The notes under the pieces: generated by a model
Seen by the model: the letters and a program-made list of their open reading frames with translations, nothing else
Database searches by the model: none
What the model was told of the DNA's origin: nothing
Part shown: positions 10,841 through 22,800 of the stretch, one piece after another
How positions within the stretch are numbered: position 1 is the stretch's first letter
How the letters are laid out: the number at the start of each line of letters is the position of its first letter
NCBI GenBank assembly: GCA_029817715.1
Contig: JARUPY010000190.1
Location: forward strand, 2,232,001-2,296,000
Source of the DNA: Melastoma dodecandrum
Taxonomy: Eukaryota; Streptophyta; Magnoliopsida; Myrtales; Melastomataceae
Direction of reading: 5' to 3'
DNA length: 64,000 nucleotides
Position numbers and translations under genes: made by a program

Positions 10841-11597
10841 CAGCAATAACGTGGACTGAACTTACATATGTTATACCCACCAAGTGGGATGGTGCAAAGT
10901 GGGCAGAGTCATGTGCAAGTGTTCTTCAAGTGTCCTATATTGATTGCATCTCTCCAGGTGGAATGGAACTACTTAAACTTCTTCCTGTTAGTTCTAAGAA
11001 CACGATGGGGTCCAACAGACCTTAAAAAAATCTGCCAAAGAACCGGAGATCAGAGGGCTGAGTAACTACACTTGCAAACGACGACAATCAGAATTGTCCG
11101 CGGCATGCTCCTTAGTTCTGTTGCCTGCTGTGCTTGGTGAAGTACCTTTTTTACAGACACGAGCAAAGCTTTCTAGTTTTTGGTAATACACTCCTGAGTA
11201 CAGAACATGTAATTTTCTCGGGACTGAAGCTTCCTAAGCATACCGCCAAGTACGGATCAAAGCACCTGTGCATTTTCCCAACCATTTTTAAAATCGGAAT
11301 CTACACATCTACATCATGCGAGAATTTTTCGAAGCAAGGAACGAGATGCGTGAGCAAAAGCCGAATTACGTGCAGATCAACCTCATCAACAAGTTTTATG
11401 TGGTTTGAGCTATGGCATCGGCCAACGTACGTTCGTGCTTGCCAGGGCATTCGAAGTTGTGTGGGAGCAACTAATAGTTATGTACCTCAAACATGGCAAC
11501 TGTGTGATAGAATTGAAATCGGGGATGGTAAAATAACAAAAAAGTGTGTATCCATGTATAATCTACAAAACCTATTTGCTCGAACAAATTTGTTCCT

Positions 11598-12020
11598 CTA
11601 TATACATATAATTTGCCCACAGGGGTGTGCCTTGTCGTCAGAACAATAGCTACTACTACATCTAGTAAATGACGCCAACAGCGCCTTCTCCTGTGCCGGA
11701 GCTAATCCTCGTCTTATCATTGACATCAGATTCTCCATGGATGAGGCATCCAGAGGAAGCACCATAGGCCCATCCCCTGGGATCCCGAACTCCTCTTCTG
11801 CTATGATGAGGAGTTGTATTAGCACTCCATTAGCGAGATACGACAGAGGAACCTCGAATCGCATGCCGTTGGTAGTGTACACTGCAAAGTGACCCTTTCG
11901 GGTGACCGATGCTTCCTCTTTCTTGGTACTAGTCCTGCTTAAGGAGACGTTCTTCCCTCCCACCTTCGCTGCCGTCTGACAGTTCTTGGCCAGTCGCAGC
12001 AGCTTCTTGGTGCTAATCAT
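11598..12020 (-). CDS. SAUR family auxin-responsive protein
   Basis: Intronless, 140 aa, from the ATG at 12020. It begins MISTKKLLRLAKNCQ, then has a short variable linker and the SAUR core with KGHFAVYT, FEVPLSYL, LLIIAEEEFGIP and GPMVLPLDAS, and a C-terminal extension ending in a Cys-rich TRCSSSY stretch. SAURs of this type bind and inhibit PP2C.D phosphatases, keeping plasma-membrane H+-ATPases active and promoting cell expansion. The MIS(S/T)KKLLxLAKKWQ start and longer C-terminus place it with the SAUR62-68-type group. The KEEASVTRKG linker is shorter than in its array neighbours. Confidence 0.9.
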   Translation of the reverse strand: MISTKKLLRLAKNCQTAAKVGGKNVSLSRTSTKKEEASVTRKGHFAVYTTNGMRFEVPLSYLANGVLIQLLIIAEEEFGIPGDGPMVLPLDASSMENLMSMIRRGLAPAQEKALLASFTRCSSSYCSDDKAHPCGQIICI

Positions 12021-12359
12021 CGTACCTGACTCGTTACGGCTTCGATGAAGAGAACTGAAATATTCTCGAAGGCTTTAGTTTTCAGATGAGTTAAAAGAAT
12101 CATCCCTGCTTCGAAGTATATATAATTCTGAAAGAGCTTTCAGATTTTGGTTTCTGCAGGGTCTCCCTTGTTAATGCCGAACAGACCTACCCATGTGCTC
12201 GATGTTTCGGAAACTTTTACGTCTGTCCTTGACGAGAGATCCTGTTCGGTGGGGAGACGGCAGCTGTGGTCATTCATAGCTCTCTTCCACAGAAACATGC
12301 CAGTCCCATGATCATCCCCAACACTCATCCATTCTATCCTTTCAATCACCGAATGTGAT

Positions 12360-12365
12360 TGTCTC
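12360..12365 (-). promoter_or_regulatory. TGTCTC auxin-response-type hexamer
   Basis: TGTCTC on the plus strand, about 340 bp upstream of the SAUR start at 12020, in the block shared between array members. A TATA-like TATATAA lies nearer the gene at about 12117-12123. Confidence 0.4.
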
Positions 12366-13685
12366 CAGCTATAGAACGTCAACAATAGCACCTAAGTTGT
12401 TTCCGATTACGTCGAGGAGTTTAAGATGAAGCAAGCTGAACAATAATTACGGCATAGGACTCACCGGGAAGGTGCAAAACGGCAGAGCCATGTGCTGGTG
12501 TTTAAGTGTGTATTTGTTGTATTTTTCTCAATATTTGATTGAACAACCGTGTCCCTCTTGGCTGGTAGTTCGAAGAACATGACTGGACGGGGAGGAGGGG
12601 TGTCCAAGGAACTTAACCCTGCGAGCGAGCCTGACGTCAGAACCGGCTAGCCGCATCGCATGTGTCTGGCTCAAATACCTGCAATATCCATTTCCATGTA
12701 ACAACCTGGAGATGAACAGCCAGAAAACAAAGCATCACAAGCATTATTCCCCCTAACCAAGACTTTGACAGACGGACCATTCATTAGGACATCATTGACG
12801 AGCTTATCCGTGTGAAAATTACTACGGCTCAGCGCTATATGATAGGTTAACAGGTGCAAGGGTTGGTCAATGGGACTTTTGGGGTGGTAAAAGTGATGTG
12901 CAGGGAGGTGGAACGATCAATCCCGATAGGAGCAGCAATGTCCTAATACTGATGTTTGCCATTGCTTTACAGACAAGATCCTTCATGACGAGTAATACCT
13001 TTAGTCTCATTTTTAATTGCTATTTTTGTCAAAATTTTCGTTACAACTATTACTGATAGAACCAGACATGACATTACATGTAGGTTGAGAGGAACCATAA
13101 GAACGAAAGGTTCCTGCAGAAATTTCTTTACTCGTACTCCTTGATCGAGGAGTGAGTGCTGACCAATGCGCCAATAGACCTTTTGAACATGAAGGATCCG
13201 GTGAATCATTCTGCACTAGCACCATCGTTGGTAAGAGATGTTGATGCACGGAAAAGCATGAAGTCACTGTTCTTCGACTTGCTGGACCAAATAACGCAAA
13301 CACGCACAGGCAAAACTGGCCAGAGCTTTGACGCAGCCATTTATGTGCAGATCTGCCCCCCTGATCGCTTAGAAAACTGCTGCCATGAGTTCATGACGTA
13401 TGGCGAGGAACGTCGTGATGTTTAGGTGAATCTCAGCATCAAGGCCAAATTATATGTAGTTTGAGCTGCGACATCAGCTGGTGTACCTGTGGATTGGTCA
13501 AGGCATTCAAAATTGCCTACCAGCAACTAACAGTAGTAATGTTTTTCCCTTGATTGTTCTTTACTTCAATCGTAACATCTGAACTCTAACTTGGCACACG
13601 AAATCCAGGTGCAACACAATTCACAATGAAGTGTTAATTCCGAGTATAATATACAAAACCTCTTTGTCTTACAAATTTGTTTTCC

Positions 13686-14123
13686 TTATGTACAGACAAT
13701 TAGCGGACATGGTCGCACCTCGTCAGCAGCAAAATAGCTATTCCTACATCTAGTCAATGATCCCAACAACGTGTTCTCTTGTTCTGGAGATAGTCCTTGT
13801 CTAATCATCGACATCACTTTCTCCATGGACGATGCATCTACAGGAAGCACAATAGGCCCTTTTCCTGGGATCCCAAACACCTCTTCTGCTATGGCGAAGA
13901 GTTCTCTAATGACTCCATTAGCGAGACACGACAGAGGAATCTCGAATCGTCCGCCATCGGTTGTGTAAATTGCAAAGTGACCCTTGCTGGCCACTGATGC
14001 TTCCTCCATGTGGCGCAAACCTTTCTCGCTACTTGTCCTGCCTAAGGAGATCCTTTTCCTTCCTACCTTCGCCACCATCTGCCACTTCTTTGCCAGCTGC
14101 AACAGCTTCTTGCTGCTTATCAT
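13686..14123 (-). CDS. SAUR family auxin-responsive protein
   Basis: Intronless, 145 aa. The ATG at 14123 opens MISSKKLLQLAKKWQ; upstream in-frame codons to 14159 lack an ATG, so 14123 is the start. The core has KGHFAIYTTDGGRFEIPLSCL, IAEEVFGIPGKGPIVLPVDAS and a C-terminal LTRCRNSYF stretch. It is the closest relative of the copy at 11598-12020 and shares upstream and downstream repeats with it. Function as for other SAURs: rapid auxin-responsive regulators of cell expansion. The TGTCTC site of the neighbours reads TGCCTC here, so auxin responsiveness may differ. Confidence 0.9.
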   Translation of the reverse strand: MISSKKLLQLAKKWQMVAKVGRKRISLGRTSSEKGLRHMEEASVASKGHFAIYTTDGGRFEIPLSCLANGVIRELFAIAEEVFGIPGKGPIVLPVDASSMEKVMSMIRQGLSPEQENTLLGSLTRCRNSYFAADEVRPCPLIVCT

Positions 14124-15281
14124 TTTCTTTTCTTGCCTCTCACCCTTGACAACTCCCACGAAGAGAGCTTAAATGTGCTTGAAAGTAAACAATGTTTTAG
14201 TTTTCAGATGAGATGAAGAATCTTCCCTGCTCATGTTACATATATATAATCGAGGGAGCTTTCACATTCAGTGGCTTGGCCTACCCATGTGCAAGTGATC
14301 AGGAAACTTTCATGTCCTCGAAGAAGCTTGTTCGGTGGGCAGATGACAGCAGTTGTGGCCATTCGTAGCTCTCCACTGCAGATATATGCAAATCTTATTG
14401 AGAAAACCTGGGTTTTTTCGGTGCAGTCTGATTCTGGGACCCCAGATTCCTCCTTCCTGATGCCCCTAAAGCCCAACCAAATACTCGACCAACCTGTTCT
14501 TTGAATGTGATTGCCTCCATCAATAATACGCCCGGAACTTCAAAGATATTCTTGAGTTGGGTTGAGATACATCGCCAAGTGGGGTGGTGCAAAATGGGCA
14601 GAGCCATGTGCAAGTGTTTATGTCTTATCGCATCTTTCTCGAGAGGGAATGGAACAACCACCCCCAGATGATGTTAGTTCAAGAACACGATGGGGTCCAA
14701 CTGACCTTAAATCTGCCAAAGTCATAAGTTTATAGGACAAAGTAACTACGGCCGCGAACGACCACCTTCCATTGCAGCTTTCTCTTTCTTGGGAAATCAC
14801 TCCCAAGTACCTAACATGTAAAGATTTATCTGCACTCGGAACTCCTTAAAGGATATTGCTATCAGAATGACGCTCCTGCAGATTTTTCCAACCGGTCTTT
14901 CTTTTTGATGATCCGAAGTACCCGGTAGATTCCTTTTCTCCACTAGTAGAAGCATTTAACGCTTCCATTTCGAGCTACCCAATCAAGAGATCGGACTCCC
15001 AGAGCAAGAGGGAATCGCTTTGCCTCACGACACGGTCTCCATGTGAAGTGAAGCAATGAACTTCACGTTGGAGTGGAAAACTATCGGAAGTTTTTTGTCA
15101 CATCAGCGAGGCCACTGCAACGAAAACGTGCATGAATGTTAATTCCAGTATTAGGCTTTTGCTTACATTTCTGCTGTAAGAAGCGACTCGAAGGGAAAAG
15201 AGATCCATGTTCCATAAAGAAAAAATGCTAATTCAACGTATGATCTATGAATATATGTACATTCGATACCCTTTCGATTTC

Positions 15282-15722
15282 TCAGCTGCATACATATATT
15301 TGTGGGTAAACTGGCATCATATCGGCAGTTAAATGGCTGCTACATCTAGCGAGAGACACCATCGATGCCTTCTCCGGTTCTGGAGCTGAACCCCGTCCAA
15401 TTGACGATATTAAGAGCCTCATCAATGATGCATCCAATGGAAATATGATAGGCCCTTTGCTTGGGATCCCAAACTCCTCTTCTGCAATTGTGAGGAGTTT
15501 TCCGATGACTTCATCGCCGAGGTATGACAGGGGAATCTCGAATCTCGCAACATCTGTAGCGTAAACTGCAAAATGGCCCTTTTGGGCGACCCGCACTTTA
15601 CTCAAATCTCCTGAAATTTTCTTGCCGCTGCTAGTCCCGTGGAGCGTGATCCTCCTCCTTCCGACCACCGCAGCCTTTTGCCGCTTCCTGGCCAATTGTA
15701 AGATCTTCCTTCTGCTGATCAT
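15282..15722 (-). CDS. SAUR family auxin-responsive protein
   Basis: Intronless, 146 aa from the ATG at 15722 (MISRRKILQLARKRQ). The core has KGHFAVYATDVARFEIPLSYL and IAEEEFGIPSKGPIIFPLDAS, with a C-terminal LARCSSHL stretch. It is the most diverged intact member of the array, with several K-to-R and S-to-R changes in the N-terminal basic helix and a longer SSGKKISGDLSKVR linker. Its upstream flank (about 15850-15970) is only loosely similar to the other copies, so it is likely the oldest duplicate or the ancestral copy. Confidence 0.9.
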   Translation of the reverse strand: MISRRKILQLARKRQKAAVVGRRRITLHGTSSGKKISGDLSKVRVAQKGHFAVYATDVARFEIPLSYLGDEVIGKLLTIAEEEFGIPSKGPIIFPLDASLMRLLISSIGRGSAPEPEKASMVSLARCSSHLTADMMPVYPQIYVCS

Positions 15723-16277
15723 TTTCTTATTCTCAACCCGAAACTCGTGAAAATTCTGCTGTAGGCTTCAGTTTTCCGACGTGGCAAAGAGTTCGATCCG
15801 TCCGAGTTATATAACAGGGATAACCGGCATACTTGGATCACTGAGGTACCCTCCCAGGTAAAATGCAGGACGTGCTTGCCCATGTGCTAATGTCCAGGGA
15901 GCTTCTCGCTCGCAGGGGGTCCGAGGTGTCGTCCGGTGCGCCGTCATGGCTCTCACCCGAAGTAATTCGCGCCCCACAGCCACCATGTTATCAATATGGA
16001 AGCAAAAAATCCACACCTAACAGATTAAGCAGAAGACCCAATGTATATATATAGACCAATGAACTGAGATAGGTGGCTGTCGGGATTCTAACTCAAACCA
16101 TAACTTTAATAAAAAAATATATTATAAAATTCTGAAGGCTTTAAAATAGGAAAATTAGAGTGAAATAAAAAGGAAAAAAAAAGAAATGGAAGAGGGAAGG
16201 AAAGAACGCCGGCAAGTTCCCGCGCTGGCCGCGGCCTAAAAACACCCACCATCTCCAACCACCACCTGTTCGACGAA

Positions 16278-18561
16278 ATGCCCGCAAGACTGCCGCATCC
16301 TTCCGCCGTCATCTTCTCCCGATTCTTAGCGACAAAGCCTCCTCCTCATCTCCTCCCTATCTCCTCCTTCCCCTTTTACCCCCTTGCCTCTTCGTCACCT
16401 TCCTTACCATTCCCCTTTCGCTCACCCACCTCTCTTACGAAATTCACTTGCCTCCTCATCGGATCCCATAACCGCCGATCCCACTCCTCCGCCGCTACCC
16501 GCGTGCCGCCGCCACACGACACCTTCTTGGCTGAAGAAGGCGTCTCCTGGGCGTCCCTCGGGGTCTCCCCCGGACTCTCCGACGCGCTCTCCCTTGCTTC
16601 CCTCCCAAGGCCCTCGCTTGTCCAGGCAGCGAGCATACCTTTCATCATTGATGGAAAGGATGTGGTGGTTGCGGCCGAGACCGGTAGTGGCAAAACACAC
16701 TGCTATCTCGTCCCCCTGATCGATAGGTTGCGCATTGAAAACGCAGAAGAGGCTTCGGCTCCGAGTGTCCTGCTCGTCCTCTGCCCAAATGTGCTGCTAT
16801 GTGATCAGGTGGTCAGAATGGCTAAGACCCTGGCTGGGGATGATGGCGAATCCCTGGTCAGAGCTGCTATGGTCGGCGGCCGCCAGGTATGCTTGCTTGT
16901 GGCCCTAATGCACTTTTTCTTGTCTCTATTTCATCCGCTAATGTCTAAGCTGGCCTAGTTCAGGGATGGCCAGCAAAGAGGCAAGACATCATTGTGTCCA
17001 CACCAGCTGCGCTGCTGAACTATGTTGGTGATAGGAAGCATTCTGCGGAGTTTCTACGCCAAGTGAAATACGTGGTACCCTGTTTCTTCTTCGACCAAGC
17101 ATAGTCTCTTGTCCTTTTGATTGTTTCGTAGAGTTTATTTGAGTGCAACGAGAAGTATGTTCGTTAAATTTTTCAGGCCGATCCTTTTTGTCATACCCGC
17201 AGGTGCTCGATGAAGCCGATATGCTTCTCTGTGGAAGCTTCCAGAACCAAGTTATTCGTATTATCAATATGTTGCGATATGATGAGAAGTTACTCTCTTG
17301 GAGCCAAACTTCAGAAATTGACAATGCTCATACCGTCAATGATACACAAATGTCTCCCGAACCCAGTGATTTGGAGGAGGAGGAGGATGGGTTGGACGAT
17401 GACGCTGTTTCAGATGAGGAGAGTGACCCTGCAGATCTCGATCCTTCGGATATGAAAGATGACGGCATAGCTGAATCAGCTCAGAGAAGAGACTGGAGGA
17501 GGGCGAGAAGAACTTACAAAAGGAGTAAGCAGTACATATTTGTCGCAGCTACCCTCCCTTCAAATGGGAAAAGAACTGCAGGGGGTGTGTTAAAGAGGTT
17601 ATTTCCCGAAGCTATGTGGGTTAGTGGAAACTATCTCCACTACCACAATCCAAGGTTTGTGACTTGGATACTTTTCGTCCCCGGACTGGGTGAGCTGCAT
17701 AAATGTTCTTTCGCTAACGCATCTATATGATGTCACCGATTTGATTTTGTTGGAATCCTTAGGCTAGAGCAGAAATGGGTTGAGGTCAACATTGATACAC
17801 AAATAGATGAATTGATCAAGGCCGTGAGTCAGGAGATGAAGCCATATCCGTCTGATGATTCAAGCATAAGAAGAACCATTGTATTTGCGAACACTGTTGA
17901 AGCTGTCAATGCAGTAGCAAATATATTAGGGAGAGCTGGAATAGACTGTTTTCTCTACCACAAGGATATTTCTCTGGAAGAGCGTTCTGAATCAATAATA
18001 AATTTTCGTGAGCAAGGTGGGGTTCTTGTTTGCACTGATGCCGCAGCCCGGGGTCTCGACATTCCAAATGTTTCCCATGTTATCCAGGTGCTTATATTCT
18101 GCTAGTGCTCACATTTTGCATTGTTTCCATGATTGGGGTCCTAATCCTGACATTGCCTCTGTATTCTTCACAAAAACTCAACCCAGCCTAACCTACTTTT
18201 CCATTTTTTCAGGCGGACTTTCCAACTTCAGCCGTAGATTTCTTACATAGAGTAGGCCGAACAGCTCGGGCTGGTCGGTTTGGTGCGATAACAAGTCTTT
18301 ACACAGAATCAAACCGTGATCTTGTTGATGCCGTGCGCCAAGCAGGAAAATTAGGGAAACCTCTGGTAGTCCTCGCAACCAATTTTCTAGGACCTCATAT
18401 TGCGTCCTTTGGTTACATAGATTGCCTTTGGTTACATAGATTGCCTTTGGTTACATAGATTGCTCATGCATTGGCTGTTTGTATTGATACAGGAATCAGC
18501 GTTCAGCAGGAAAAGGAGCTTTAGGAACAAGCTTAAGAAGAGAAGAGGTAACAAAGAATAG
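16278..18561 (+). CDS. RH22: DEAD-box ATP-dependent RNA helicase 22-like, plastid
   Basis: Six exons: 16278-16886, 16964-17074, 17203-17654, 17763-18087, 18213-18365, 18493-18561; all GT-AG and in phase, giving 572 aa. A Ser/Pro/Arg-rich N-terminus (about 1-75) fits a chloroplast transit peptide. Motifs: Q-motif region PSLVQAASIP (112-121), motif I AETGSGKT (133-140), motif II DEAD (243-246), motif III as ATL, then FANT, CTDAAARGLD and HRVGRTARAGR (511-521). Between motifs II and III sits an acidic insert (EEEEDGLDDD...DEESDPADLD). The C-terminus AFSRKRSFRNKLKKR matches RH22 orthologues. In Arabidopsis RH22 binds plastid 50S ribosomal components and supports ribosome assembly and seed development. 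The tail after KLKKR is short, ending RGNKE. Confidence 0.93.
18407..18463 (+). repeat. 19-bp unit repeated three times in RH22 intron 5
   Basis: CTTTGGTTACATAGATTGC occurs three times in direct, exact tandem (18407-18425, 18426-18444, 18445-18463). It lies in the last intron, so coding is unaffected. Confidence 0.95.
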
Positions 18562-19848
18562 GATCAAACATTGTACATTTATTGTTGTTCCAGCAAGTTA
18601 GTATTGAATGCTAATGCTTATGCTTATATGACAAATTCTAGTCTCCTACGTCCATAGAGTTTTATATAGTTAGACACGAGGGCAAGCCTTATGTCATTAG
18701 CTATGAGCATTCTGAATAACAAGTGCTGGTAGCTGTTGTTTAAGAAGTTTTATCACATTTACCTGTATGCTTACACCTTAGCTGGAATGTACCAATTCCT
18801 TTCTATGTCATTGTGGTATCTTCGGAGACGACAAGTCGTGCTTTTGCTGTTAGGGCTTGCCTTTCTTGGAAGGGCATTTGCTCGCAGCTCTGTCTTGGGT
18901 TCAGTTGTTTGATCTTATATTTTATCTTGTATCAGGCCTTGGATCACCTTCTGCCGAAGTATCACCAGTTTGAATGACAAGGAGGGAAGAATCCGGCTTT
19001 TTTTTTCTCCTCCTTTAGAACAGGATTTTCTATTGATTTCATACAACTCGTCCTTTGAGTTTTCAGCGTTAAGTTGTTGGATAACGTTCGACTCGAGATC
19101 TTTTGTTATAGAGGACCTGGGAGCCGATTTATGTAGGGTCTCGTGGCGTAACTTTATGCAGGTGTACATTAGTATGCTTTAACTCAATAAATCTACCACT
19201 AATTTTTAACTCAATGTACCTAAAACACCCAAATCAAATCCTACACTAATATTCACGTGCTAAATTTCATCTATTTTAAAGGACGAAAACTCGAAAATAT
19301 ATCCAATTTTGAATTTCATGCGACGAAATTCAATCAAAACTTTAATATAGTCTGACATACATTAATGGTTACGTTGCTATTTTCATTTTTTTAATTTTTT
19401 TCTTAATATTAAAATTGATCAAAATCAATATAAAAAAAATTAATGATAAAATTATATAATAAAATAAGTCAAGTTCAAAAGAAAAAGTTCGTTCAAGATT
19501 ACAGTCGATAAATTTTTTTAAAAAAGAAACTAACTATTTTTCATAATTATATGTTATTTTTTTATTATTACATTCTCTTGACAAAAACAAATACAAGGAT
19601 CGCCCTTTTAATATAGATTTAAATATAATATAAATTAATAATTAACATAAAAAAAAATACATGAAGGATATATATTCTTTTAACCCTAGCGAACCAGCCG
19701 CAAACACGACGAATAAAACGTGCCTACATTATCGTTGGGGGAGGGGGGGGGGAGTTCCGACACTGGTCGCTCTGTCCTCCTCGGAAAGTCAAGAAACCGG
19801 TCGTTGTCCCCACAACCTCAATTCCCTGCCAGAGGACGCCGAAGGAAC
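18562..19848. other. RH22 3' region and AT-rich intergenic
   Basis: 3' UTR of RH22 for an unknown length, then a very AT-rich tract (about 19200-19660) and a G-rich run (19737-19752) just upstream of the next gene. No gene is seen. Confidence 0.4.
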
Positions 19849-22800
19849 ATGGCAATGGCCGGATTGTACCGGCGAGTTCTCCCTTCTCCTCCCGCCGTCG
19901 ATTTTGCCTCCGCCGAGGGCAAGGTTTGTCCTGCTCCCCAGGGTTTTTGGACTCTTACCCGATCGAAACATTTATAATTCGCTAGTTGGTTACGTGATGA
20001 TTGATAGTCATATCTCCCATGGCAGAGGCTGTTTAAAGATGCCATCGAAGCCGGGACCATGGAAGGTTTCTACCGGTTGATCTCGTATTTCCAAACGCAG
20101 TCCGAACCTGCCTATTGTGGCCTTGCCAGTCTCTCCATGGTCCTGAATGCCCTCGCCATCGATCCCCGGAGAAAGTGGAAGGGTACACCCAGAGTTTTTT
20201 GTTTCTACAATCAGTTTCCAATGTTTCGCCCGTCCGAGTCTGATAAGCGTGTGCTAAGCACTGGCCATGTTTTGTTGAGTTTTCGGAATGTCTGTGGCTG
20301 AGCATTGGGCTCTTGAGCTGTAGCCATCGATTCGTCATTCAATGGATTAAGAAAATGCAAGAACTTTCAGTTTCCTTTTAATAGATAAAACTCCACAAGT
20401 ATGGATATTGTGCTCTGTTTTAGTGTTTCAAAGCATGATTAGCCAGATCTTATCAGAAAGAAAATAGTTTAAAAAGAATAGGAGTGAGACGTCCATTTAA
20501 TATTGATAATTTATGTTTTATGTCATCCTCTTTTTTTGGTGTATTCAATTTTTTTTAAAAGTAACTTTTGGTGATCCTGGTTGCTTTGATGTGATCCATG
20601 GCCCCATTTTCCATCCTTTCTTGGTGAGTCAGTCATACAATTAGTTCTTTTCTGAATGCTAGTCGTAATTGCTCTTCAGAAATATTCAAAACTGTATAGA
20701 AAGTTTTCTTTTTTTAAGTAATTTTTTATTTTAGCATGTTATTGATGGAATGAATATGTTATGTTGGTCCAGCGAGCAAAGTGGCTGTGTGATACTGAGA
20801 ATTGTCCTGAGGGATTAGTTTTGAATATTTCTGAAGACAAAAAATCCAAGAATGCAGAAAGAAAACCACGATACATGGAATTGTTACTCGTCATTTTGTT
20901 CTTGGCGATTCTGTTTTGACTGTTCGTAACTTCATTTTAGTGGTTGAAATTTCTTAGGTCCGTGGAGGTGGTTTGATGAGTCAATGCTAGACTGCTGTGA
21001 GCCTTTAGAGAAAGTCAAAGCTGAAGGAATATCTTTTGGGAAGGTTGTATGCCTGGCTCAATGTGCCGGCGCTGATGTTCAAGCTTTCCGGACGAGTCAG
21101 AGCACGATGGATAGCTTCCGTCAGTTTGTTAAGAGGTGTTGTAGTGCAGATAACTGTCACATTGTCTCGTCATATAATAGAGCTACTTTTAGACAGGTAT
21201 GAAAAGTTCTTCTTTTAAACCAGTTGTTTAATTGGTTTGGATTAAAGTTCGGCTTAAGGTTGTTAAAGTTAAAAATGTGTTGATATATCATGGTTTTGAT
21301 CGATTATCTATAAAGGAAGTTTCTCAAGAGATTCATCAATACTTTAGAAATTCAAATATTTCATTTGAATGAAGTAAAAAGTCCCAATGTACAAGTTTGT
21401 TGAAATGTCCTCTGAATCCGTCTAACCTTATAGTGGTCCACCTTTTATCTTTTAAATTTTGAATTTTTGATTGTATGTGAACTTCCACTTCAGCATCGGA
21501 TGCATTACCTCAGGCTAACACATGTGCATTTTGGATAGACTGGAACTGGTCATTTTTCTCCTATTGGTGGTTATCATGCTGAGAGTGATATGGTTCTCAT
21601 ATTGGATGTGGCACGCTTCAAGTATCCTCCACATTGGGTTCCTCTCTATCTTCTTTGGGAGTCCATGGATACCATTGATGAGAAAACCGGACAAAACAGA
21701 GGGTAAAGAAGTACACTAGTGAAGTAACCCTTCTTGTTTCAGTTTCTGGATTAAATTGTAGACTGTTTAGTTTACTGAGATTTCCTTGCTTTCCCATCAT
21801 TATTTATTTGTGCATACTGTTCACCCTCGATGGTTGTATAATCTTCTGAGTCCGACCCACATGACATTTTCCGTCTTATTGCTCGTGTTGAGTAAATTGT
21901 CCATCCTCTACAGGTTCATGCTTATCTCCAGACCACGGAGAGATCCCGGCTTACTATATACTCTGGTATGGTTAGGACAATCTCAGATCATGAAATTTCT
22001 CAACAGACTTCGTGCTGTGAATATTGGAACATTGCGTTGGTATTGACCAATTCATCGCTTTGTATGTCAATGTTTACAGAGCTGTACTCATAAAAACTGG
22101 GTTGGCATTGCAAGTTACTTAGTGGATGATGTATCTCAGCTTGTTAAATCCGAGGATCTTAAGGATGTGCAGGATGTTCTTAGAATTGTTTGCGCGTCGC
22201 TGCCCGCTGATTTTGGGAAATTTATCCAATGGATGGCTGAAGTTCGTCGAGAGGCTGATGGTGGAAGCAGTATAAGTGAAGAAGAGAAGGGAAGGCTGGC
22301 CATAAAGGTATAGTCACCTGCTACTCATACCTTAAGGGTATCCAAGCCGTGAGAATGATTAGCTGGATGATGATATTTCTTCCTCTATTTTACAGGAAGA
22401 GTTGCTGGAACAAGTTCAGGATACCGGTCTTTTTCGACATGTATCTCATTTCTTTTGCTCAACTGCTGACTGCCAAAGAGTATTGGCTTCAGGCATTGAG
22501 GAAAATGTGCATGAAATTGCGACCAGTGTATGTTGCCAAGGTGCAGAGATTTTATGTGGGAAGTCTTGCTCCGTGGGATGCATGTGTTGCCGTGACACTT
22601 GCATTAAGTGCTTGAAAACTGATGATGCCAGACCTATATCCGTTCTCAGCGGTACAGTTGTAAGCGGAAATACTGAGGAAAGGGTAGATGTGCTTCTTCC
22701 TCAAAACTTGATGAACTTAAGTAGTGGGGAGACAGACCTTGCTAGTTGTGTGAAGGCAGGGCCAGCTTCAAGTCGTATTTTAACAGTACTGCTACTAGCA

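Larger units (their letters stand above)
10489..16010 (-). repeat. SAUR tandem array with shared flanking repeats
   Basis: Four SAUR copies lie head to tail on the minus strand. Their flanks are also homologous. Blocks with similar wording occur upstream at about 10740-10930, 12160-12500, 14270-14620 and, more diverged, 15850-15970 (shared landmarks: ATTCGTAGCTCTCC-like, GATTGTCTCCAGC-like, GTGGGATGGTGCAAA-like). Downstream blocks match at about 11395-11485 and 13455-13545 (GTTTGAGCT...GGCATTC...CAGCAACTAAC-like). The duplicated unit therefore includes promoter, gene and 3' flank, about 2 kb, consistent with serial unequal crossing-over. Confidence 0.75.

Noticed and set aside
13013..13303. 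96-codon minus-strand frame between SAUR genes with Ser-rich text
   Set aside because: No start ATG at its end and no family resemblance; lies in the duplicated SAUR flank.
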